NCBI GenBank assembly: GCA_020216745.1
Contig: JAIWNQ010000221.1
Location: 1 to 10,000, forward strand
Direction: 5' to 3'
Length of the DNA: 10,000 bases
Origin: Candidatus Hydrogenedens sp.
GTDB lineage: Bacteria; Hydrogenedentota; Hydrogenedentia; Hydrogenedentales; Hydrogenedentaceae
A program made the translations under genes and the position numbers. This document shows positions 1-6,214 of the stretch, one piece after another; the stretch's first letter is position 1; every line of letters starts with the position of its first letter. Below the pieces are notes generated by a model that saw only the letters and a program-made list of their open reading frames with translations, made no database searches and had not been told where the DNA came from.

Positions 1-1
1 A

Positions 2-832
2 AATGGAGATGCGGAAGCCCAATTTTGTTTGGGTAGTTTGTATGCAGAAGGTAAGGGGGTAAAGCAGGATTATGCTAAGGCACGGGAATGGTATGAGCAG
101 TCAGCAGAAAAAGGCAATGCCGATGCTATGTATAATTTGGGTTGGATGTATTATAATGGTCGGGGAGTTGCGCAGGATTATGCTAAGGCGCGGGAATGGT
201 ATGAGAAGGCAGCGGAAAAAGGCAATGCCACTGCAATGTTTAATTTAGGTGTGATGTATGAAGAAGGTCGGGGTGTTCCGCAGGATTATACTAAAGCACG
301 GCAGTGGTATGAAAAAGCAGCAGAAAAAGGACATTCAGATGCAATGCTTTATTTAGGAGAGATGTATAAAAACAGTTTCAATTATAAGAAATCTCAACAA
401 TGGTATGAGAAGGCAAGAGAGTATGGGAATGCTGAAGCAATGAATGCTTTAAAAAATATAAAAATTATTAGAAAAAGTATAAAAGTTTTTATAGCGATTT
501 TAATAATAGTCAATATTTTCGGCTCGTGGGTGGCGTGGTCAACATATAAATGTAAATGGGCTCTGAAAAAAGGAGATGCATCTGTAATGTATAAATTAGG
601 ACTGATGTATGCTGAAGGAAATGGTGTTTCGAAGGACAGAGTATTAGCATACGCATGGTATACACTTGCAATGAAGTATGGGGGGGAGGATAGTAATATA
701 TATAAAATGGCGAAAAGAGAAAGAGAAAAATTAACAGGTTGGTTTTTTGGAAACAGTAGTAAAGAGATTCGAGAAGCGGAGGAACTGGTTAATAATTACA
801 AACCGGGGACTATGTTAAAAAGAAAAAAATAA
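2..832 (+). CDS. Sel1-repeat (TPR-like) protein with internal membrane helix, 5' partial
   Basis: The frame is open to the left edge: codons 2-28 already read as part of a Sel1 repeat (NGDAEAQFCLG), so the TTG at 29 is not the start and the N-terminus lies outside. Visible are 276 residues. Three near-perfect 36-residue Sel1 repeats come first, with the pattern A.AM.NLG.MY..GRGV.QDY.KAR.WYEKAAEKGN, followed by a shortened fourth repeat. A hydrophobic segment at about visible residues 159-180 (IKVFIAILIIVNIFGSWVAW) is a membrane helix. One more Sel1 repeat follows (about 191-226), then a basic tail ending KRKK. Sel1 repeats form alpha-alpha solenoids that mediate protein-protein contacts; the partner is unknown. 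A helix inside the array implies that the repeats lie on opposite sides of the membrane. No metabolic role can be assigned. Remnants of a related gene follow downstream. Confidence 0.9.
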   Translation, partial: NGDAEAQFCLGSLYAEGKGVKQDYAKAREWYEQSAEKGNADAMYNLGWMYYNGRGVAQDYAKAREWYEKAAEKGNATAMFNLGVMYEEGRGVPQDYTKARQWYEKAAEKGHSDAMLYLGEMYKNSFNYKKSQQWYEKAREYGNAEAMNALKNIKIIRKSIKVFIAILIIVNIFGSWVAWSTYKCKWALKKGDASVMYKLGLMYAEGNGVSKDRVLAYAWYTLAMKYGGEDSNIYKMAKREREKLTGWFFGNSSKEIREAEELVNNYKPGTMLKRKK

Positions 833-864
833 TTAAAAGAGTTAATGAGATAGGGAGTTTTTTT

Positions 865-963
865 ATTAAGAAATTTATTTTCTCATCCAGAGAGCTCCCC
901 TTATGTTTTATTGTTATAATGTGTTTAGGCTTTTTTTATTCAGCAGACTTGTTATTCGCGTAG
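865..963 (+). other. Possible signal-peptide remnant without a standard start codon
   Basis: Read from an ATT codon at 865, this 32-codon frame looks like an export signal: Ile-Lys-Lys-Phe at the N-terminus, a hydrophobic core (LCFIVIMCLGFFYSA), then a stop at 961. An AGGGAG ribosome-binding-like sequence at 852-857 sits at ideal spacing from 865, yet there is no ATG, GTG or TTG there. The frame is the same as that of the Sel1 fragment at 1090-1302. I infer that the two pieces may be the start and end of one decayed Sel1 gene. Chance is possible in AT-rich DNA. Confidence 0.3.
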
Positions 964-1089
964 AGATTAAAATAACCATAAAATGAATTATTACATCTTA
1001 TTAAGCATTTCCCCTGATAGTGATACAGTATTGGAGCCACTATTTAGAGAACTGTACGATACGATAGATTAGGGAGGTGGAAATAGTGA

Positions 1090-1302
1090 ATTTATTATGG
1101 TAAGGCACGGCAGTGGTATGAGAAGGTAATAGAAAAAGACAATGCTGATGCTATGTATAATTTAGGTGTGATGTATTATAATGGTCGGGGTGTTCCGCAG
1201 GATTATGGTAAGGCAAGGGAATGTTTTGGGAAGGCGGTAAAGCGAGGCGATGCTGATGCTGTGGATAATTTAAAATCGCTTAAAGGAAAAAAGAGAAAAT
1301 GA
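1090..1302 (+). pseudogene. Sel1-repeat gene fragment (decayed paralogue)
   Basis: Directly after an in-frame TGA (1087-1089) the frame reads as the end of one Sel1 repeat (YGKARQWYEK), one complete repeat (DNADAMYNLGVMYYNGRGV and onward), and the start of another. It ends at TGA 1300-1302 with a basic tail (KGKKRK). The only in-frame ATG is inside the repeat at 1153. A GTG at 1086 has a good Shine-Dalgarno (AGGGAGG, 1071-1077) but is in another frame and stops after four codons. The DNA is very similar to the repeats at about 115-310, which suggests duplication followed by decay. The product is probably not made. Alternatively, a frameshift just after the GTG has separated a real start from its gene. 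Confidence 0.7.
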
Positions 1303-1701
1303 TCTCGGCCGCTTTTTTTTCTTTTTTTATCACTATTCAGTTACCATAGGTTCTCTTTATATATAGATATATCGAATGGAATTTGTTAACAAAGTTTATG
1401 CATTATTTTGGTGTGTGATACAGGGAAATAAAGTAGTTTAGGGGTATTATCAAAAATAAAATGAGGAAAAATCTTTACTTCTTAAATACTATATTAGCAT
1501 TAGTTCTTTTGATTCTATTTACTCTCATCTAAAAACACAACTCGTTTTTATACAACAACTTCAAATCTAACACATAATTGGTGAGAAAGGAAAAAATATC
1601 TTTCTTTAATATTTTAATTAAAGTATGCTGATTAATATGTTTGAAATATATTATTTATTTGTTGTGAAAAAACAAAAAAATTTGTATGTAAAGTTGGTAT
1701 T
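1303..1701. other. Gene-poor AT-rich intergenic region
   Basis: About 400 bases with no convincing gene on either strand apart from one short hydrophobic frame at 1461-1532. It opens with the palindrome CGGCCG (1306-1311) followed by two T-runs (1313-1328). These could pair with the A-rich DNA at 1285-1299 to end transcription from the left, but the pairing is almost all A-T, so I do not call a terminator. The right end holds A- and T-rich DNA downstream of the leftward lipoprotein gene. No repeats, tRNA or clear terminator hairpin were seen. Confidence 0.6.
1461..1532 (+). CDS. Possible 23-residue single-pass membrane peptide
   Basis: From ATG 1461 to TAA 1530-1532 the frame encodes a tiny peptide. 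It has a basic start (MRKN) and then one uninterrupted hydrophobic stretch (LNTILALVLLILFTLI) that would span a membrane once. This is the architecture of many bacterial small membrane proteins. Against it, there is no good ribosome-binding site (the nearest purine run, AGGGGT, is too far upstream), and T-rich DNA readily produces hydrophobic frames by chance. The family is not recognised. Treat it as a candidate only. Confidence 0.2.
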   Translation: MRKNLYFLNTILALVLLILFTLI

Positions 1702-2118
1702 TTAATTTGATAAGTGGTCAACGGAGGATTGTTCATTTGTTGTGGGTGGAGGGGTAGGGGGTCTTTGTCTTCGGGGGCGTTGTCCACGTTGGCGGGGAGG
1801 TGGTTCAGGTTCATCATTATATCGGACACGAAATATGCGTGTGCCAAACCCTTCCACACGAAATCCTTCGGCTTTCCCAATAATGTTCCCTTTGTCATCT
1901 AACAGGTCTGCTTCAAATCGTAGGTCTTTATCTTTCTGATTTTCATCGTGTGGGAGGAAACGAATTTTGCCTATTTTAGCATTTCTTTCTTTGACTTTTG
2001 AATGTAGTTCTAAGGCTTCTTTTACCTTCTTATATTCTTCGGAAGGACCGCATCCATTGATAGTAACGAAGAAAGGTGCTACGAGAATGAAAATGATAAG
2101 AATTGAGATTTTATTCAT
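1702..2118 (-). CDS. Small hypothetical lipoprotein with proline/arginine-rich tail
   Basis: 138 residues. The N-terminus is a lipoprotein-type signal: Met-Asn-Lys, hydrophobic core 4-20, then Ile-Asn-Gly-Cys with Cys23 as the likely lipidated residue. The lipobox is slightly atypical, with Asn at -2. Residues 25-48 are rich in Glu and Lys and probably helical. Residues 50-100 look like a small beta-rich domain (KIRFLPHDEN, FEADLLDDKGNIIGKAEGF, RIFRVRY). The C-terminus from about 102 is a disordered Pro/Arg/Gln-rich tail. The start is supported by a strong Shine-Dalgarno (GGGAGGT) seven bases upstream. The gene begins 14 bases after the stop of the pseudopilin gene, so the two are very probably co-transcribed and functionally linked at the cell envelope. 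The family is not recognised and the role is unknown. Confidence 0.75.
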   Translation of the reverse strand: MNKISILIIFILVAPFFVTINGCGPSEEYKKVKEALELHSKVKERNAKIGKIRFLPHDENQKDKDLRFEADLLDDKGNIIGKAEGFRVEGFGTRIFRVRYNDEPEPPPRQRGQRPRRQRPPTPPPTTNEQSSVDHLSN

Positions 2119-2132
2119 AGAATTACCTCCCT

Positions 2133-3101
2133 TTAGTCATCATGTCTGCCACGGTCGACTAAGGTTCCAAGGAATAAGGCTAAGCCTTGTGATACGGGTG
2201 CTTTACCAGGATAACGTAAGAACTCAACATGCCCATCCATATATAAAACATTACATCCACCAGGCACATGATTAAAATACTTTACCATGCTGGATAATGT
2301 ATCGTACATAACGAAAATTTCGCTTTGTGCCTGATTGCTTGCGGATGGATTATTAATATCAGTAATGAGGAATCGTTCAATGCCTTCTCTTAATCGGTAG
2401 ATAGTGTTGGTATTTCCATTTCCGAGGGGTTCATTGCTCATAATATTAATGACAGGACAATCGCTATCTGCTAATTCGAAACTTTTTGCAAGGAAATAGG
2501 CTTCACCGCTTCCACCATGCAAATATCCGATGGCTTTTGTAAAAAGTCCAATAAACAGGGCTACAAACTGTTGTGGTCCTGTGGCATCGGGATTGTCAAG
2601 GACGAAATCATGGGGGATATGTGGTAATAATGCCATAATATCAGCAATACCAATTTGTGGGTCTGTATCTTCACATTTATCTAAAACCCAACCTATGTAT
2701 ACATAACTTAAATCGATAGCGTCACGTTCTTCTGCTAAATTAAATTTCCCTGTTGCAGGGTCAATAAGGCTTTGCATGGTATTTTCCGGGTCTGATGGAC
2801 AAAGAATAATAGCTGGGTCGGTCAAATATTCGGGGTAGATTGTATTAACCATAGGTCCTAATGCGATGATTGCACGGCGATGTGAATATGCTTCAAATTG
2901 CATGGGCGGAAATTTCCCTCCACGGGCTTCATTGGCATACATTTTGTAGATAAGACCCCATTGTTTAAGGTTGTTCTGGCAACTGGAACGACGCGCTGCT
3001 TCACGAGCACGGGCAAGAGCAGGCAAAAGAATTGCCGCAAGTATTGCGATAATCGCAATTACAACAAGCAGTTCAATCAGAGTGAAACCTGTTTTTCGCA
3101 T
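2133..3101 (-). CDS. Type II secretion/type IV pilus-like pseudopilin of the H-X9-DG class
   Basis: 322 residues. The N-terminus is a class III prepilin signal: a short basic leader ending in Gly5, then FTLIE with the conserved Glu at mature position 5, followed by a long hydrophobic helix (about 6-30). Peptidase cleavage and N-methylation would occur after Gly5. The segment after the helix ([20 protein letters not shown]) is typical of the DUF1559/H-X9-DG pseudopilins that are plentiful in Planctomycetota, Verrucomicrobiota and Hydrogenedentota-like bacteria. Near the C-terminus is the matching signature with His278, [11 protein letters not shown] and Asp289-Gly290; the spacing here is His-X10-Asp-Gly, one longer than the name implies. 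Cysteines occur at 41, 101, 143, 215 and 283. The product is likely a minor pilin-like surface or secretion component; its substrate is unknown. An AAAGGAAA Shine-Dalgarno precedes the ATG, and the gene leads a two-gene unit with the downstream lipoprotein. Confidence 0.92.
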   Translation of the reverse strand: MRKTGFTLIELLVVIAIIAILAAILLPALARAREAARRSSCQNNLKQWGLIYKMYANEARGGKFPPMQFEAYSHRRAIIALGPMVNTIYPEYLTDPAIILCPSDPENTMQSLIDPATGKFNLAEERDAIDLSYVYIGWVLDKCEDTDPQIGIADIMALLPHIPHDFVLDNPDATGPQQFVALFIGLFTKAIGYLHGGSGEAYFLAKSFELADSDCPVINIMSNEPLGNGNTNTIYRLREGIERFLITDINNPSASNQAQSEIFVMYDTLSSMVKYFNHVPGGCNVLYMDGHVEFLRYPGKAPVSQGLALFLGTLVDRGRHDD

Positions 3102-3130
3102 TGTATTTTCCTTTGCAAGAAATTAGCATA

Positions 3131-3160
3131 ATTCTACTATTTTGACATCTATCGTTTTAA
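3131..3160 (-). promoter_or_regulatory. Possible promoter of the pseudopilin-lipoprotein unit
   Basis: On the minus strand TTAAAA (3160-3155) and TAGAAT (3136-3131) are separated by 18 bases and lie about 30 bases upstream of the pseudopilin start. The -10 matches the sigma-70 consensus at 5 of 6 positions and the -35 at 4 of 6. The region is AT-rich, so chance matches are likely, but a promoter is expected here because the arsenic operon ends at 3254. Confidence 0.3.
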
Positions 3161-3253
3161 TCAGGTTTCATAAAATAAAACAAAATAACTTTTATAAACT
3201 TAGAGAGGTGGAAAAAATATTTGAATTAAATAGTAGAAGAGTTAAAAAGCCTG

Positions 3254-4307
3254 TTATTTATTTGCAAACTTTTCTTTTAATTTTAATGAGATATTTACCA
3301 GACTAATTAAGATAGGAACTTCCAGCAGGGGTCCAATTACGGTAGCTAAGGCTTGTTCAGAATGCACTCCAAAAATTGCAACTGCTACTGCTATTGCTAA
3401 TTCAAAGTCATTACTTGCGGCAGTGAAGGCTACAGTGGCTGTTTTAGAATATTCTACCCCCATTTTTTTAGATATAAAGAAAGTAACAAACCACATAAAA
3501 AAGAAGTATATCACCAGTGGAATGGATATTCGTATTACATCTAACGGTAGTTTAATGATATATTCACCTTTTAATGAAAACATAACGACAATTGTGAATA
3601 ATAATGCTACCAATGTAATCGGATTTATTTTGGGAATAAACGAATTCTCATACCATTCTTTCCCTTTGAGACGAATTAGTCCAAAACGGGTAGATATTCC
3701 GGCGAGGAAAGGTATGCCAAGATAGATGAACACCGTTTTAGCGGAGTCAACTATAGAAATGTTTATATTCAAACCGCTTGCCAATCCCAATAAATTCAAG
3801 AAGATGGTAATAAAAATATAAATATACACTGCATAAAAAAGCACCTGAAATACAGCATTAAAGGCGACCAGACCCACTGCTAATTCTCGGTCTCCTTCCG
3901 CTAACTCATTCCAGACAATAACCATTGCTATACATCTTGCCAATCCAACGAGAATAACCCCTATCATATATCCTGGATAATTTCGTAAAAAGATGATTGC
4001 CAGAAAAAACATTACCACAGGACCTATAATCCAGTTCATAATTAATGATAAGGTTAATAACCGTTTATTTTGGAAAACCCTACCCATTTCTTCGTATTTA
4101 ACCCGTGCAAGTGGCGGATACATCATAAGAATCAGTCCGATGGCAATAGGAATAGATGTGGTCCCTACTTGCATCTTTGTAATAATCTGGGTAATGAATG
4201 AATGGAAGGAAGAAACCTATACCAATACCTACAAAAATAGCAATGAAAATCCATAAGGTTAGAAACCTTTCTAAAAATGATAATCTTTTTACTGTTGAGT
4301 TATTCAT
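3254..4307 (-). CDS. acr3: ACR3-family arsenite efflux permease, frameshifted near the N-terminus
   Basis: ACR3 permeases export arsenite, As(OH)3, across the cytoplasmic membrane. The N-terminal part starts at ATG 4307 (TAAGGA Shine-Dalgarno upstream) and reads [20 protein letters not shown] and the first membrane helix to about position 4195, then leaves the family pattern. The remaining 306 residues ([20 protein letters not shown] onward) continue in another frame, whose own first ATG is at 4174. Frame is lost within three tandem AATG units (4193-4204). Removing one unit gives a continuous 349-residue protein, the normal family length of about 350. The functional signatures are present: the Cys of [19 protein letters not shown] (Cys124 of the restored protein) and the later Glu in GPLLEVP (about 328). 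The gene is last in arsR-arsP-acr3. As written, the full-length permease is not made; a shorter product from 4174 would lack the first helix. Confidence 0.9.
4193..4204. repeat. Tetranucleotide tract (AATG)3 at the acr3 frameshift
   Basis: Three perfect AATG units (CATT on the coding strand of acr3) sit exactly where the acr3 reading frame breaks. Three units put codons 5' and 3' of the tract in different frames. Two units would restore the frame, and also restore nine residues between the FFLP motif and QVGTT, the spacing I recall for ACR3 proteins. Replication slippage is the natural explanation for a one-unit gain. Confidence 0.85.
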
Positions 4308-4330
4308 AAAAAAATCCTTATTTTTAATTG

Positions 4331-5629
4331 TTAAACGATAACTCCAAACAGAATGCCTGTGATAGTTGCCATAATGACAACAAGGGAAATATAGGTTACT
4401 GTTTTTTTCAATCCTAAAATATTGTATATAACTATCATGCTGGGAAGAGATAATGCAGGACCTGCTAATAAAAGTGCTAATGCAGGTCCTTTGCCCATAC
4501 CGGAACCGATTAACCCCTGTAATATGGGGACCTCCGTGAGTGTGGCAAAATACATGAAAGCACCAACTATAGATGCGAGGAAATTGGCACGGATGGAATT
4601 TCCTCCTACTGCGGTATAGACCCATGCATTGGGAATTACCCCTTCATTACCCGGTCCGCCTAATAAAAAGCCTGCTACAAATACACCAGCGAGTAAAAGA
4701 GGAAGTATCTGTTTAGCAAAAGTCCATGTGGAGGAGAACCACTCCTTTGTTTCATCTGTTCCTGTCAGTGTGATAATTGAAAGACCGATAAAACCAACAG
4801 AAAATGCTACTACGGGTTCATGTGGAAAAAGAATTGCAACGATAATACATGCCATAGCAGTAACAATAATTTTCCACCATTGAATTTCAAACCATAATCC
4901 AAGAATAATCCCTAAAATAACTCCGGAAAGAGAAGTAAATATCCATTTATATTGAAACATAAAATACCAGAACCCTGTATTACTTTCGGGTTTTCCCCAA
5001 TTTGCAAATACAAGTATTGCAATCATGGATGCAAAGAAAACGGCAGTTTTCCATAGAGGTCGTGTAGGTTCTGAAACAGGCATGTTTGCATGCCTTTGAG
5101 TTCGCTGGATTTCCTCCTTGCGAAAGATTAGAAACATTAACAGTCCAATAATAATACTAAATAAAACTGCTCCTATAGCACGAGCAAGCCCTAATTCTAA
5201 ACCTAATATACGGGCTGTAAGGATAATGGCTAATACATTAATTGCTGGCCCGGAGTAGAGAAACGCAGTGGCAGGTCCTAATCCTGCACCCATTTTGTAT
5301 ATACCACTAAAAAGAGGTAACACGGTGCAGGAACAGACAGCCAGAATCGTTCCTGATACCGATGCTACTCCATAAGCGATAAACTTATTGGCATCGGCTC
5401 CGAGATATTTCATAACGGAGTTCTGACTGATAAACACACCGATAGCACCCGCAATAAAAAAAGCAGGAACAAGGCATAGTAATACATGTTCCCGTGCATA
5501 CCATTTAATCAGATAAAGTGCTTCCATTACTGCATTATCAAAACGAGGTGTCCCAACAGGGAGAAAATAACAGACAAAAAATATTAAGACAATCAGAAAT
5601 AAAATTTTCCACTCTTGTTTGAAATTCAT
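4331..5629 (-). CDS. arsP: ArsP-type permease (DUF318/PF03773 family)
   Basis: 432 residues with about ten hydrophobic segments. The family consists of inner-membrane permeases; members in ars operons export trivalent organoarsenicals such as methylarsenite and aromatic arsenicals. The diagnostic first-half motif is present at residues 98-131 (VCSCTVLPLFSGIYKMG, then GPATAFLYSGPAINV), with the paired cysteines Cys99 and Cys101. The second half has the matching inverted-repeat motif (TEVPILQGLIGSGMGKGPAL at 365-384 and LLLAGPALSLPSM at 387-399). A soluble loop of about 30 residues around 168-195 separates the halves. The gene lies 38 bases after arsR, preceded by AAGGAA, and ends 23 bases before acr3, so all three form one operon controlled by ArsR. 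Many DUF318 proteins lie outside ars operons and have unproven substrates; the ArsP assignment leans on context. Confidence 0.85.
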   Translation of the reverse strand: MNFKQEWKILFLIVLIFFVCYFLPVGTPRFDNAVMEALYLIKWYAREHVLLCLVPAFFIAGAIGVFISQNSVMKYLGADANKFIAYGVASVSGTILAVCSCTVLPLFSGIYKMGAGLGPATAFLYSGPAINVLAIILTARILGLELGLARAIGAVLFSIIIGLLMFLIFRKEEIQRTQRHANMPVSEPTRPLWKTAVFFASMIAILVFANWGKPESNTGFWYFMFQYKWIFTSLSGVILGIILGLWFEIQWWKIIVTAMACIIVAILFPHEPVVAFSVGFIGLSIITLTGTDETKEWFSSTWTFAKQILPLLLAGVFVAGFLLGGPGNEGVIPNAWVYTAVGGNSIRANFLASIVGAFMYFATLTEVPILQGLIGSGMGKGPALALLLAGPALSLPSMIVIYNILGLKKTVTYISLVVIMATITGILFGVIV

Positions 5630-5667
5630 GATTTGATTCCTTCTGAATTAATGTAAGTTTGGAGACG

Positions 5668-6000
5668 TTATTCTTGGGATAGATTTAAAATCTCAAATTG
5701 CATTTTTGCTTTTTCAATAATTATGTTTTCTATGCATGATAAAAACATAGGGAGACATTTTAACTTTAACCGATAATATACCCGTAAACCTTCTTTTCGG
5801 TCTTCGATAATACCTGCCTGTTTTAATACAGATAGATGTTTTGAAATTGTAGATATGTCATCTTCAATCAATTCTTGTAGTTCGCAGACGCATTTTTCAT
5901 TTTGGGCTAATTCATTGACGATGAAAAGTCGTGTTGAATGAGATAGAGCCTTTAGTACCTGAGCATGTAATTCATATTTGTCTTTCAATTTTTTGTTCAT
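5668..6000 (-). CDS. arsR: ArsR/SmtB-family arsenic-responsive repressor
   Basis: 110 residues, the usual length for the family. It has a winged helix-turn-helix: KALSHSTRLFIVNELAQ (about 17-33), the metalloid site EKCVCELQELI (Cys37 and Cys39), the recognition helix STISKHLSVLKQAGII (about 50-65) and the wing (DRKEGLRVYYRLK, 67-79). In classical E. coli-type ArsR, As(III) binds three cysteines, two of them a Cys-Val-Cys at the same place. Here the third nearby cysteine is absent and Cys82 or Cys89 would have to complete the site. Binding of As(III) or Sb(III) would release the dimer from its operator. The gene is first in arsR-arsP-acr3 and lies divergent from the thioredoxin-like gene across 214 bases that hold the putative operators. 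An AAGGAA ribosome-binding site six bases upstream supports the ATG at 6000. Confidence 0.95.
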   Translation of the reverse strand: MNKKLKDKYELHAQVLKALSHSTRLFIVNELAQNEKCVCELQELIEDDISTISKHLSVLKQAGIIEDRKEGLRVYYRLKLKCLPMFLSCIENIIIEKAKMQFEILNLSQE

Positions 6001-6023
6001 AATGATTTCCTTATAACAAATTA

Positions 6024-6055
6024 TTGGCTATTTGAAATTATAGCAAAATAGCCAA
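6024..6055. promoter_or_regulatory. Putative ArsR operator: 10-bp inverted repeat around the arsR -10 box
   Basis: TTGGCTATTT (6024-6033) and AAATAGCCAA (6046-6055) are a perfect 10-bp inverted repeat with a 12-base spacer. The -10 box of the arsR promoter (6042-6037) lies entirely in the spacer. A bound dimer would block RNA polymerase, as expected for autorepression by an ArsR/SmtB protein. The symmetry and position are seen; the ArsR binding is inferred. Confidence 0.7.
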
Positions 6056-6066
6056 ATAAAATTCAA
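6037..6066 (-). promoter_or_regulatory. arsR-arsP-acr3 promoter
   Basis: On the minus strand a perfect -10 hexamer TATAAT (6042-6037) lies 18 bases from TTGAAT (6066-6061), a 4-of-6 match to the -35 consensus. Transcription would start near 6030 and give a leader of about 30 bases with AAGGAA just before the arsR ATG. Both hexamers coincide with dyad-symmetric DNA. Confidence 0.7.
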
Positions 6067-6076
6067 CTTGAATTTT
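6058..6076. promoter_or_regulatory. Palindrome AAAATTCAA-C-TTGAATTTT over the arsR -35 box
   Basis: Perfect 9-bp arms around a single central C. The TTCAA/TTGAA core resembles known ArsR/SmtB recognition half-sites and covers the -35 hexamer of the arsR promoter. It may be a second operator or part of one extended site with the inverted repeat at 6024-6055. Confidence 0.45.
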
Positions 6077-6148
6077 TTATAAAAATATTACCTAATATAT
6101 CTAATATTCGTTAAAAATAACAGAGATATATTATACCCGAATATCTAT

Positions 6149-6178
6149 TTGAAAATATATTTGGTAATTTGGTAAAAT
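6149..6178 (+). promoter_or_regulatory. Promoter of the thioredoxin-like/arsF/arsG operon
   Basis: TTGAAA (6149-6154) and TAAAAT (6173-6178) are 18 bases apart and each matches the sigma-70 consensus at 5 of 6 positions. The predicted start is near 6185, about 30 bases before the ATG at 6215. The spacer contains a perfect 8-bp tandem duplication, ATTTGGTA twice (6159-6174). The -35 lies inside CTATTTGAAAATATA (6145-6159), a 15-base near copy of the sequence at 6028-6042 in the arsR promoter. This suggests control by the same repressor. Confidence 0.6.
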
Positions 6179-6214
6179 AAGAATATTAACAACCCATGCT
6201 AAAGGAGAATAAAT

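Noticed and set aside
851..900. GGGAG and CTCCC separated by about 40 bases after the first Sel1 gene
   Set aside because: The arms are only five bases with a long loop and no following T-run, so this is not a supportable terminator.
983..1072. 29-codon frame (MNYYILLSISPDSDTVLEPL onward) ending just before an AGGGAGG site
   Set aside because: It looks protein-like and could be part of a decayed gene, but it lacks a ribosome-binding site, is very short, and sits between the Sel1 remnants in a different frame. Chance cannot be excluded.
1283..1330. A-rich and T-rich runs flanking CGGCCG after the Sel1 remnant
   Set aside because: Could form an A-T hairpin ending in T-runs, but the stem has almost no G-C pairs and multiple equally weak registers.
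1714..1939. Overlapping plus-strand frames opposite the lipoprotein gene
   Set aside because: They are the antisense of its Pro/Arg-rich tail, without ribosome-binding sites or recognisable domains.
4098..4625. A 175-codon minus-strand frame overlapping the end of arsP and the start of acr3
   Set aside because: Only its last third, from ATG 4307, is real coding sequence (the acr3 N-terminus). The earlier part is an out-of-frame reading of arsP, so it is not a separate gene.
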